NCBI GenBank assembly: GCA_030248215.1
Contig: JASANG010004127.1
Location: 96,470-160,469 of the forward strand
DNA: 64,000 nucleotides
Direction: 5' to 3'
Origin: Enoplolaimus lenunculus
Lineage: Eukaryota > Nematoda > Enoplea > Enoplida > Thoracostomopsidae
In this document: in pieces, positions 42,866 through 52,223 of the stretch
Numbering within the stretch: position 1 is the first letter of the stretch
How the letters are laid out: each line of letters opens with the position of its first letter
Position numbers and translations under genes: made by a program
The notes under the pieces: generated by a model
Told to the model about the DNA's origin: nothing
The model's input: only the letters and a program-made list of their open reading frames with translations
The model's database searches: none

Positions 42866-43029
42866 GCCAGTAGCTAGCTTACCTTGCTTGATGGGCTCAT
42901 AATTTTTCAAGAGGGTCTTACAAGGGTTCTCAATAACTTACAAGCAAGGTCGACAATTTTCTAGGAGGGGCCAAAATTTCACCAGAGGGATCAGCGTTCC
43001 CCCCGGCCCTCCTGTGGCTACGAGCCTGT
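42866..43029. mobile_element. Family D hAT-like MITE
   Basis: AGGCCAGTAGCTAGCTTACC at the left and CCTGTGGCTACGAGCCTG at the right, with ACTTACAAGCAAGGTCGACA between. Confidence 0.75.
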
Positions 43030-43252
43030 CAGCGTAGCAGATTGTTTTAAATTAAAGATAATTTTGGCAATTTTTCGCGAAGGAAATATCTCATACTCGA
43101 GTAGGATTTTAAGTAATAAATTGTATCGTTTTTTCAAAAACAACATCATTTTTACATTTTTTAAGTAACATTTTTGACTAAATTGTGTTTTTAAATGCAA
43201 AGTTTACTAAGTTCTTTACAGGTGCGGCCAAAAAAAGCGACAAGAGCTCTAC

Positions 43253-43373
43253 ACTGTAAATTTCAGTGAGTTGATTTGAACTCAGAATGAGTTACATTAC
43301 TCAATTTGCGTTAAGACTATCACAACTCACAATTCTGGTTCAATTCAACTTATTCTGAGTTAATTAATCAAGT
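43253..43373. mobile_element. Family C foldback MITE, right tip missing
   Basis: ACACTGTAAATTTCAGTGAG at the left; GTTAATTAATCAAG at the right without the terminal ACAGTGTA. Confidence 0.7.
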
Positions 43374-43749
43374 CGGCCAAAATCATCTCAAATCAGGCAT
43401 ACTGTTAAGGATGTAAGTCTACTAAACTGTTTATTTCAAGTATTTGTTTCTTCATTGGCAGAGCCGTACCCAGAAAATTGTATTTGGGGTCCACCGAATA
43501 ATTTTGGAGTACCCCGACAATTGAAATTTAAGATTGTTTACTTTTAGTGTGAGTCTATTTGGGGGGTCACCAGCTAAATTTGTGGGGCACGACCCTCTAA
43601 CGCCATGCTAAGGCTTAGCCTTAAGCACAGGTTCGTTATGTGTTGGGAGGAAATTATGTTAGGGGGCAGGAAATAAACAAGAATCGAAGGAAGGGCTGTA
43701 ATCCTTTGGTTCTTGCTCTGTTTGGTTGTTCCGTCAAATATGCGGGCAC
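43374..43749. other. Intergenic; worn transposon end
   Basis: 43459-43605 (GCAGAGCCGTACCCAGAAAA, then GGGGCACGACCCTCTAACGC) resembles a decayed inverted-repeat element. No gene. Confidence 0.35.
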
Positions 43750-43913
43750 CTGCATAGATCAGGGGCGGATCGTTTTTCTGCGGAACTGCAATAGAGTAAA
43801 ACTAAGCTTTATATTAATTTTTTGAACAGGTTTTAAAACTTTAGACAATTTTTTTGCTTAGGTTAAGAATTAGGCTTAGGTTTAGGAATATGCTTATACT
43901 ACTCTTGCAGCTT
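43750..43913 (-). mobile_element. Family A MITE, rearranged
   Basis: GATCAGGGGCGGATCGTTTT at the left; the segment AAACTTTAGACAATTTTTTT occurs twice in variant form, then TTAGGC units. The right TIR is missing. Confidence 0.65.
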
Positions 43914-44226
43914 TACGTTGACTAATGTTCGTTTTACGCAAATTATGCGATCATAATAATGAAAACTATGTTTGGCCTATGGTTTTCCCCGAAGGTGTAG
44001 AATTAATTAAAGTTTGTGTACATTTTTGCACATTTCATAATTTGTTTTTGTAAAAAACGTTTCTGCTTTTGAATCGCTTTTATTTGTTCAGGATGTTGTT
44101 TCGAGAGCTTACCTTGACGAAGGCATGTTCAGCCTAGCAGGAGATTAATTTATACTTCAAGGGGAAATGTTTGATAACGAGAAATCGCCGTAACTGTAGT
44201 ATAAGCATATTATGAATTATAAGCGT

Positions 44227-44504
44227 ACACTGCAAAAAAATGGTGAATCAAATTGACTCTTGCGAAACCTTAATCGTTTCTTAATTTTGCTTGTAGACGT
44301 TAGGGACATTTTCTGTTAACCTCCAATAGTCGGCGAATAGAATACACTAAGTTAGTCATCACGTGTCTCTGTACACTGCAAAAAAATGGTGAGTAGTGAG
44401 TCGAATTTGACTCTGATGGAGTCTGATTTGACTCAATTTGTGTAGTCCCGTTGAGCCTATTTCGGATGGAGTCAATTTGACTCACCATTTTTTGCAGTGT
44501 AGCA
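44227..44504. mobile_element. Family B: one left half and one shortened copy
   Basis: 44227-44266 is a left tip (CACTGCAAAAAAATGGTGAA). 44374-44502 starts with the same tip and ends CACCATTTTTTGCAGTG, with most of the left arm deleted. Confidence 0.65.
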
Positions 44505-45191
44505 GGCAAAATGTAAATACTGTCACGGGCGTAAACGCTAGTCTAAGCAAAGCAAAATTCTAAAACCTGTAATTCAAGTCTAAATCATACGTTCTTTCTA
44601 TATTTTGGTTCGTTTGCAAAATTTTATATCCCCCAAAGGTTGGATCAGGGTTCACCTTCCATCATACCGTTACACGCCTTTGTACAGGCACAAATTTCCG
44701 AAAAATCAATTTATAATAAACTAATTTCAGGTGTTTATCTACGCTTTTAATTGTTTTGTTACATTTAAGTTTACCATTATAATTCCAGCGTTTAATGAGA
44801 CCAACGCAAACTTAACATTCCGTACACCTTTCAACTCGTGCCAGTATTAGCAACTTTGCGTTCAAGTTTACTTCAACTGCACTTTGAAACTTTCGTTGAA
44901 ATTAAATTTTTTAATTCTTAGTTCAAATATTTACTCAAAATATACAATCATATCAAGTTTTGCTAGTTGGACAGTCTTATAACTCGATTGTAATTATATC
45001 AAATTTGGAACGTATATTTACTCCAACGAAGGTGTATGCTTCAAAGCTTAGCTATGTACCCATTAGCAACTCTGTGAACAAATGTGTCGTCGACACTTTT
45101 GTGGTATCCATAACCTTGTGTTTCAATAATTGCCAGTTCAAAAATCTGAATTAATCCTTCAAAAACTCTCTCGAAAGCTAACCTAGCTACT
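44505..45191. other. 5' flank of the Ig-domain gene
   Basis: A 64-residue ORF (44960-45154) has no domain. No promoter element can be defended. Confidence 0.35.
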
Positions 45192-48100
45192 GTGAACAAA
45201 AGAACTATTAGCTATATCATTATCATAGCTCTATTTAACGCAAATGCTATTATGGCATTTCTGTTATCTGTAAACTTGTTCCCTGAAAGGTATGTGGTCA
45301 AAGGTTCGAGTCTTTCCACAACGGCGGGTCCCACCGGCAGCACAGGCACCGCTTCAACGCCATACTATGAACCTAAACAATCGCAAGGTTGCCGGGCAAG
45401 TTTTAGTACCAGTTCGTGTTACAATGACGTCATATTGCCGTCATCTAGCGTCACTTCTCGATGTGCAAGCGTCACATTTGATTCATTTTCTGCTAATCGT
45501 TCAACTTTTTATTGCAGCACAACATCAGTGAATTCATTCAATTCGAACCCAATCAGCACCTCCAGTGCTATTGCCATGTCGTATCCGCCTCGTATAGACG
45601 CTCCGCCAAGCATCCTGAACAAACCAGACGGAAGTGTACTGTTCGAGTGTATACTGGAAGGCAATCCACAACCGGATGTCAAATGGTATTTTAAGGTGAG
45701 TCCGCATTTATAACGTTTTTGACACCGTTTTTGTTAAAATTTTGTCGAAATTATTAGTATTCTTAGCATAGAATTAGAATATAGTGTAACCCGGATAGGT
45801 CCATACAAAGATCAGACGCGGAACATTTTTCTGTGGGACTACAAAAGAGTAAGGTTACGCTTTAGACTATTTTTTTGCGTGGCATAGGCTTAGGCATACG
45901 CTTAGACTTAGGAATAGGAATATGCTCATTGCTACGCTTACGTTTAGGCTTAGGCTAAGGAATATGATTATAATACTGTTCCGCCCCTGTTCTTTACACT
46001 GGCCCCAAGATATAAAAGAGTTGTCGGGATCGGAGAAAAATGTTCTTATATCCGGATTTCTCTTATATCCGGGTTTGTCTATTTTGTTTAGGTAAGTACG
46101 AGAACACTGAATATGACGGAGTTTACGTACAGAACACAAGTCTTTTAACGTTTACTAGTCAACCAGTTTTGCGCAATGCGCAAAAGTTAGCGAATACACA
46201 ACGATCTGTATGCAAATTTTATTTTCAGAGAGCAATTACGTTTCTGTTCTTAGAAATAATATTGTAAACAAAGTAATGCTGGAAAGTTGCCCAAAATACC
46301 TATGTTGGACGTTCCAGCTTTAATATCCCGGTCTAACGCAAACTCTAATTTGGGACCAGAGGAAATATCTCTTATATCCGGGTTTTCTTTATATCCAGGT
46401 TTCTTATATCCGGGTCTAAGATACATAACACAAACTCTAATTTGGGACCAGAGAAAATATCTCTTATATCCGGGGTTCTTTTACACTGCAAAAAAGGTGA
46501 GTAAAATTGACTCTCTCCAAAATAGGCTTTTCCGGACTGCTTACACAACCTGAGTCAAATTCAGCTCCGCCAGAGTCAAATTCGACTCACTGTCTCGCCC
46601 GTTTGACGGAGTCAAATTTGACTCAGTTTATGTAGCCCCGTAGAGCCATTTCGGAGAAAGTTAATGTGTCACTTACCAATTTTTGCAGTGTATATCCGGA
46701 TCTGTTATATCCGGGTTATACTGTAAATTTCAAATTTTGCTGCAATCGAAATTTGAATTTTAAGCCTTGTTGTGCTGTTTTATGAGTGAGATTTGATTGT
46801 TTTTTCTGAAAAAAATTGACTCGGCCGAGAAGAAAAGGCTGATTTTGTGTCTGTTCCGTAAAAAATACGGAAAAATATTGAATAACATTTATACGAGTGT
46901 CTTCAATAAAGTGCACAGCCGGTGAATCGATGCTAAATGTGGTGCCAAAACGGAACTAAAAAGAATCACATGACAATTTTTAATACACTGTAAAAAATGG
47001 GGAGTCAAATTGACTCTCTCGGAAATAGGCTTTTCCGGACTACACAAACAGTCAAAATTCGACTCCGCCAGAGTCAAATTCGACTCAATGAATCGCTCAG
47101 TGACTCGAATTTGACTCTGGCGGAGTTAAATTTTGAATCAGTTTGTGTAGTCCGAAAAAGCCTATTTCGGAGAGAGTCAATTTGACTCACCATTTTTTGC
47201 AGTGTATAGGTATTTATATCAATATTTTGAAATTTGGCGTATAAGAATAGGGTGCACAAGTGTCAGATGTCAAGAAATGGCATCGGTCAGCAAGCTTGCA
47301 AAAAAACTTGTGGGTTTCAGTTCAGCAAATAATCTGCTAACAGGATTTGTAGTTTCTCATTGTGACATGAATTTACTGGGAATGTTTGTTCAAAAACCCT
47401 GAGTAATAAAAATTGGTTCACTGACGTGGACGGCTAAGTGCGATGGGGCACCTTTGCCAAAACTACTTCAATGCCCTCCTACCTGTTTCAATTCAGGATA
47501 AAAAAGACGCACGCCGAAAAGCATACAACGGTAGGAAGAAAGATCAGTCTGGGCGAATGTTTCCTGGGGGGAATCGGTGGAGAAGACGGTTTAGGCGGAT
47601 TACCCCCGATTTTGATGTTTTGTTTTTAAACAATCATTAACTAATAAGACCAATGTAAAGAACACGACCGGAACAGTATTTTAAGCATATTGCTAAGCCT
47701 AAACCTAAGCCTAACCCTAAGTCTAAGCGTAAGAATGAGCATATTCCTAAGCCTAAGCCTAACGTCTAAGCCTAAGCGTAAGAATGAGCATATTCCTAAG
47801 CCTAAGCCTAACGTCTAAGCCTAAGCGTAAGAATGAGCATATTCCTAAGCCTAAGCCTAACGTCTAAGCCTAAGCGTAAGAATGAGCATATTCCTAAGCC
47901 TAAGCCTAACGTCTAAGCCTAAGCGTAAGAATGCGCATATTCCTAAGCCTAAGCCTAACGTCTAAGCCTAAAAGCGTAAGAATGAGCATATTCCTAAGCA
48001 TAAGCCTAAGTCTAAGCCAAGCAAAAGAATCGGTCTAAAGCTTAAGCTTACTCCTTTCAAGTCCCACAGAAAAACGTTCCGCCTCTTATCTTTACATGTA

Positions 48101-48887
48101 CCATTGACAGAAATGACTTTAATTGAGTTCAGCACTTGTGCAATGATGTGAGCCGTTTGTTATTTGTTAGTATTTTCATTTGATTATTGAATTAAAGTTG
48201 TGTTTTTACTTTGTTAAGGACCAAGAAATAACACCAGGTGATCGACATACGATAAACTTGAAGAAAAAGGTTGGAAAATTCAACGCAACGCTCAAAATTA
48301 CGGTAGGTTTCTTTCGCTGACCGATGCCAGAGGTCCAGCCAAACTTTACCTTTTAGCCCCCGTCAGACAAACTTTACGATTTAGTAAAAATTGCGTTTGG
48401 ATTCTTGCTCGCTTCGTTCAAGCTTTGTTGTCATTTTCGCATCTTTTATACGTATCGTCTTCCGTGTCAGAAATTTCTCCATCCACCACTGGTATTTTTG
48501 AATTTTATTAAGCTAAAAATTACATAGCTAATAGTCAATAAATATTTCTACTAACTAAGTTATAATATTTTGTAAGATTATAGTAGGTAATGTAACCTGA
48601 AATTAGACTCGTTTTCAGTTGGTGCGCGGCATAGATGTCAATTGGACCGTAGTACCATGACATGGTATTAATAAAATAGACGATGTATAAGCGTTTCGTT
48701 TTAATATTTCAAAAAATTTTTTTGAAATTTTGAGTAAATTAAACTTAAAAACGGTTTTATATTTTAGAATCCAAACCAATCCGATCAAGGCATCTACAGA
48801 GTCGTCGCTGAGAACACGTGCGGTAAAGCTGAAAAGCAACAAACATACGTGCTCATATGTACTGCCGATTCAATGTACCCAGAGTGA
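45192..48887 (+). CDS. I-set immunoglobulin-domain protein (muscle titin/twitchin-like domain)
   Basis: One Ig domain is spread over three exons that join in phase 0: an exon ending 45693 (to KWYFK), 48219-48302 and 48768-48887. It reads PPRIDAPPSILNKPDGSVLF, ECILEGNPQPDVKWYFK, then GKFNATLKIT, then DQGIYRVVAENTCGKAEK and a stop 16 residues later. The first cysteine (FEC), the tryptophan and the DxGxY tyrosine are present. The second disulfide cysteine is a valine, as in many intracellular I-set domains. The first exon is open from ATG 45192 through a hydrophobic segment and a Ser/Thr-rich stretch. A GTATGT donor (45290) and TTTTATTGCAG acceptor (45507-45517) would remove 228 in-frame bases, so both forms are readable. 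Single-domain length is unusual for giant muscle proteins; it may be a small secreted/adhesion protein or a fragment. Exact 5' and 3' ends are uncertain. Confidence 0.65.
45798..46004 (-). mobile_element. Family A MITE in the Ig-gene intron
   Basis: GGTCCATACAAAGATCAGAC at the left and CCCTGTTCTTTACACTGGCC at the right. Flanks CCCGGATA and CCAAGATA agree at 6 of 8 bases, a possible old target duplication. Confidence 0.8.
46160..46325. mobile_element. Family J MITE, opposite orientation
   Basis: TTTTGCGCAATGCGCAAAAG, AGTAATGCTGGAAAGTTGCC and GACGTTCCAGCTTTAATAT match the 9491 copy in inverse order. Confidence 0.7.
46484..46690. mobile_element. Family B foldback MITE
   Basis: CACTGCAAAAAAGGTGAGTA at the left and ACCAATTTTTGCAGTG at the right, TA on both sides. 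Confidence 0.82.
46986..47204. mobile_element. Family B foldback MITE, well preserved
   Basis: CACTGTAAAAAATGGGGAGT at the left and CACCATTTTTTGCAGTG at the right, TA on both sides; four GAGTC/GACTC palindromic blocks. Confidence 0.9.
47648..48102 (+). mobile_element. Family A MITE with 49-bp higher-order telomere-motif repeats
   Basis: GACCAATGTAAAGAACACGA at the left and GCCTCTTATCTTTACATGTA then CC at the right. Between them a 49-bp unit (containing CTAAGCCTAAGCCTAACG, AAGCGTAAGAATGAGC and ATATTCC) recurs about five times with almost no change. It lies in the Ig-gene intron 117 bp before exon 48219-48302. Confidence 0.9.
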
Positions 48888-48942
48888 ATATATCCTATTG
48901 ACTTTTATTGTAAATGGATCACTGTTTATATCGTGATTTGTA

Positions 48943-49120
48943 CAGTGCAAAAAATGGTGAGTCAAATTGACTCTCTCCGAAATAGGCTTTTTCTGACTAC
49001 ATAAACTGAGTCAAGTTCGACACAATTTAACTCTATCGGAGTCGAATTTTGACTCAGTTTGTATAGTCCGGAAAAGTCTATTTCGGAGAGAGTCAATTTT
49101 ATTCACCATTTTTTGCAGTG
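48943..49120. mobile_element. Family B foldback MITE, 3' flank of the Ig gene
   Basis: CAGTGCAAAAAATGGTGAGT at the left, CACCATTTTTTGCAGTG at the right, TA on both sides. It begins 55 bp after the stop codon. Confidence 0.88.
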
Positions 49121-49158
49121 TACATACGTTACGTAATTTTTCATGGTGCTAAATTTAT

Positions 49159-49330
49159 AGGCCAGGACTGAAAAAGCTGTACCCGCTAGGTGGGTGCCAA
49201 AACCGTTTTAAAAGGGGTATGCTGTAAAAATACAAAGCAAGCTTACAAGCTGGGCTTAAACTTTTTAGGGGCCAAAATTTTTCTTGAGGGGCTGAGCTTC
49301 CTTCGGTTCCCCTCTGGTTATGGGGCCGTG
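49159..49330. mobile_element. Family D hAT-like element, worn
   Basis: TAGGCCAGGACTGAAAAAGC at the left and CTCTGGTTATGGGGCCGTGA at the right, GCTTACAAGCTGGGCTTAAA inside. Confidence 0.5.
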
Positions 49331-50084
49331 ACTGTCGAACATAAGTGAGTTTGGGCTGTCGAAGGTTCACATTTATTTGAAGTTGACTCTTATACGGGGG
49401 ATATGTGTCATAATTAGTAAAATTTCAAGTTTACTTGGACCTGTATATATCTATTTTCTTTAATTTTCAAGCCTGAAACGTTTGGAAGCATGGAATTTGA
49501 CAAATTAATACACTGAAACAGTCGAGAAATTCATGCCGTAAGCGGCTAAATCATAAATGTCTTAAATTCAAGAAATTTCTGTTGCCAATTTATAAAAACA
49601 AACTTTTGATTTCAAGAAATAGCTAGTTTTATATTTCTGCGATATTTTGTTCAAAAATATTTGTCTTAATCGTGTACATATGAAACAAATTATTTAATTT
49701 CAAACTTTCAAGTCAGAAAATTTTCAGACCCACATATCTGAATGTTTTCAAAAATAAAAGTATGAAATTTAAGGTATATATATGTTTGACGTGTTATTAA
49801 GACATAATTGACTATGATTTTAAGGTCAAATGAAATGACAAAATCTACAAGTCTAGTATATTAACCTATTAATATTAATGCGCAGTGGGCAAATATTTCG
49901 AACCCTGTATGAAAAAGAAACAAAATCACTCAGGACGTTTTGGAGAGACCACACACAAAACAGTATTTCTAAATTTATTCAGGAAAGTATTTTCTGTTGC
50001 AAATCTGAAAAGGTTTTGAAATATTTAAGACAATTTTTCTGAAAATAACAGGAAACATATTTCTTAAATGTAAGTGAGGATTAT
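49331..50084. other. Intergenic; dispersed repeat at 49950-50060
   Basis: AAAGTATTTTCTGTTGCAAA and neighbouring words recur at 23620-23700. No gene. Confidence 0.45.
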
Positions 50085-50820
50085 GGTTCATCCACGTTAC
50101 ACTGTCTACGCTACTGTAAAACAGTCCCCGCACTTGGCTGCAAGGGCGGTACAGATCAATATTGTTCTAACGATATTATTAGGACTCCACAGCATGTACA
50201 CTAAGCTAAGTGTTTTGGTGGTATTCCCTTCGAAGGGAGTAGTGATACTGCGGACGCTGCTGGACACAGTGTAGAAAGAGCTCGTTCGGACAGGATCTGT
50301 ATAATCGCTAAACGGAATACAAATCTGACCCCGACAACTTGTCGCTAAAGACACTCGTCTACTACGACAGGTTGTCGCTTAAACTACTCGGCGACCGACC
50401 ATTTATAGGTACTACTGGCCGGCTACAAGTTATCGGGTAAATGAGTTGTCGTGGATGACAAAATGTTGGACTACGAATTGTCGGTCGACGAGTTGTCAGG
50501 TGACGAATTGTCGTAATACCTCCCTAAGATAGAGTCACTCTGGAAAGACTCTGTACCTAAAACGTGTGAAAAGCACAGTCCCTTTTGCCAGACTCAAGAC
50601 AAAACATCTGTCTTTTCTATGACGTGTTGACAATGCGGCATGTGTGTGACAGATGATATACACCGATCAGAGGGTCAGCCAGTTGTCTGGCAGGTGTTCA
50701 CTGGATGTGACAGACTTTTGGATATCTAATTCGGAAACACTAATTTACAATTTTACAAACTTGAACTTGCATATAATACAATTTTCCACGGTAGCGTAGA
50801 CAGTATAACGTGTATGAACC
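50085..50820. mobile_element. Candidate inverted-repeat element across the left boundary of the duplication
   Basis: GGTTCATCCACGTTACACTG then TCTACGCTACTGT at the left is mirrored by ACGGTAGCGTAGACAGTATA then ACGTGTATGAACC at the right. The inner region is rich in GACAACTTGTCG / GACGAATTGTCG words. The left arm of the large duplication starts inside it. Confidence 0.55.
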
Positions 50821-52223
50821 TTTTTAATATGGTTTTAAGATTATAGTGACAGGATTTAGTGGCTCGCTGACAGTCATTACATCTATATTTTTTCATAGGC
50901 CTATAGAAAGGGCTTTTATTTCTTCAGAAATTTTGGTGCTGGATGATATATTCCTATATCTGTGTATTTTGCTGCAGCGATGTTTCGTTTCAACTCCTTT
51001 GCCGCTATGTCGTTAAATAACAATTTCTGTTATTATTGTGAGGGTAATTTTATCTGATGGATAAGTATTTAAAAAGTATTAACAGTTAACTCTTTACTCT
51101 GATTTAAATAAAAATTTTTGCGTGTTATAAGCGAAAATTTTTCAGTTTACTGTCTTTAACATTAATTCGCTTTCTTCCATTAATTGAAACATTGTCTTTT
51201 CGGCCGGAGACAACGCTGCATCGTATAAAAATAAATCCAGTAATGTTAAACATTTAAAGAAACTGTCATTCAACCAAACGCACTATAATCGCTGTGATTT
51301 CGAACTGTGTTGTACAAAAAACCAGAGTCAAAATTTTTGCTGAATCTGAGAAGCCGTCAAATTCAAAACGTATTATATCTCGCGGATTAAACTTTCACAT
51401 GCACAAGTACAAGCATGCGCCAGCTGACTGACTGTGAGGGGCTTCACAGTTTTGTTCGATGCGTCCAAATAAAAAAGACAAGCAATGATGCATTCCAAAT
51501 GCGTAATCGCTGAACGACATTTTGTATGAAACAGATTTTGGGTCTATAAGTCAAGAAAGAAACAGCATTGCTGATCAAAACTTTTTCACAAATTGGCAGC
51601 TCTATATTAAAGGACTTGTTTTTTAGCAATCCAACATTATTTTTCAGCACAAAAATATCTGAAATACAAAGGACAGCCAGCCAAAAATGCATCCACTGGC
51701 ATTGATGCGAATTATCATTAGAAAGGCCAAACAACTAACTATCAAAAATTTTAAGCTGGGTAAAGGACACGTGTGTTTTGCATGTGAACATGGATTTTTA
51801 TAAATGTAAATAACAGTTATAAGAGTTGACAACTTATAAATTGCAATTTGTACTTCATTTGCGTTAAGGTTTCAAATTTGTTGAAACTTGTCCGCAGCTT
51901 AACGCTAAGTTACAAAGCATAAGCTCGCAAAAATTTAGGTAACTTGCTGCAAATTTTTAAGTTATCCAAGCATGTTAAAAACAAAAAATTACGTAGCTAG
52001 TGGAATAATTTTAAAGTTTTTCACGGTATTTTTAGCTATCGTTGTAGTTTTGACGATTATCACAAATTGTTTGAAGTAAGGGATGCAATTTTACGAAGCA
52101 AATTCGTAGCTATATGTTATGTAATCGCTAAACACCACTATATTGTTTCTGTTCAGGTGAAACTTCTGTACATCCTTTTTTCCGATTTTCAAGTCCTGGA
52201 ACTGGCGAGTAATTAGTATTGGT
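50199..52223. other. 5' flank of the partial lipase copy
   Basis: No gene recognised; short ORFs (for example 51734-51444 -, 52387-52091 -) have no domains. The last one is antisense to lipase exon 1. The mirror stretch is 61946-63975. Confidence 0.45.

Larger units (their letters stand above)
46036..46726. repeat. Dispersed CTTATATCCGGGTTT repeat cluster
   Basis: The motif recurs at about 46043, 46062, 46372, 46391, 46406, 46463, 46692 and 46709. The longer word GCAAACTCTAATTTGGGACC or a variant appears at 46338 and 46433. The cluster is interrupted by family J and B elements. Confidence 0.7.

Noticed and set aside
45192-48887. Assignment of the Ig gene to twitchin, titin or UNC-89 by name
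   Set aside because: One I-set domain is not enough to tell these proteins apart without a search.
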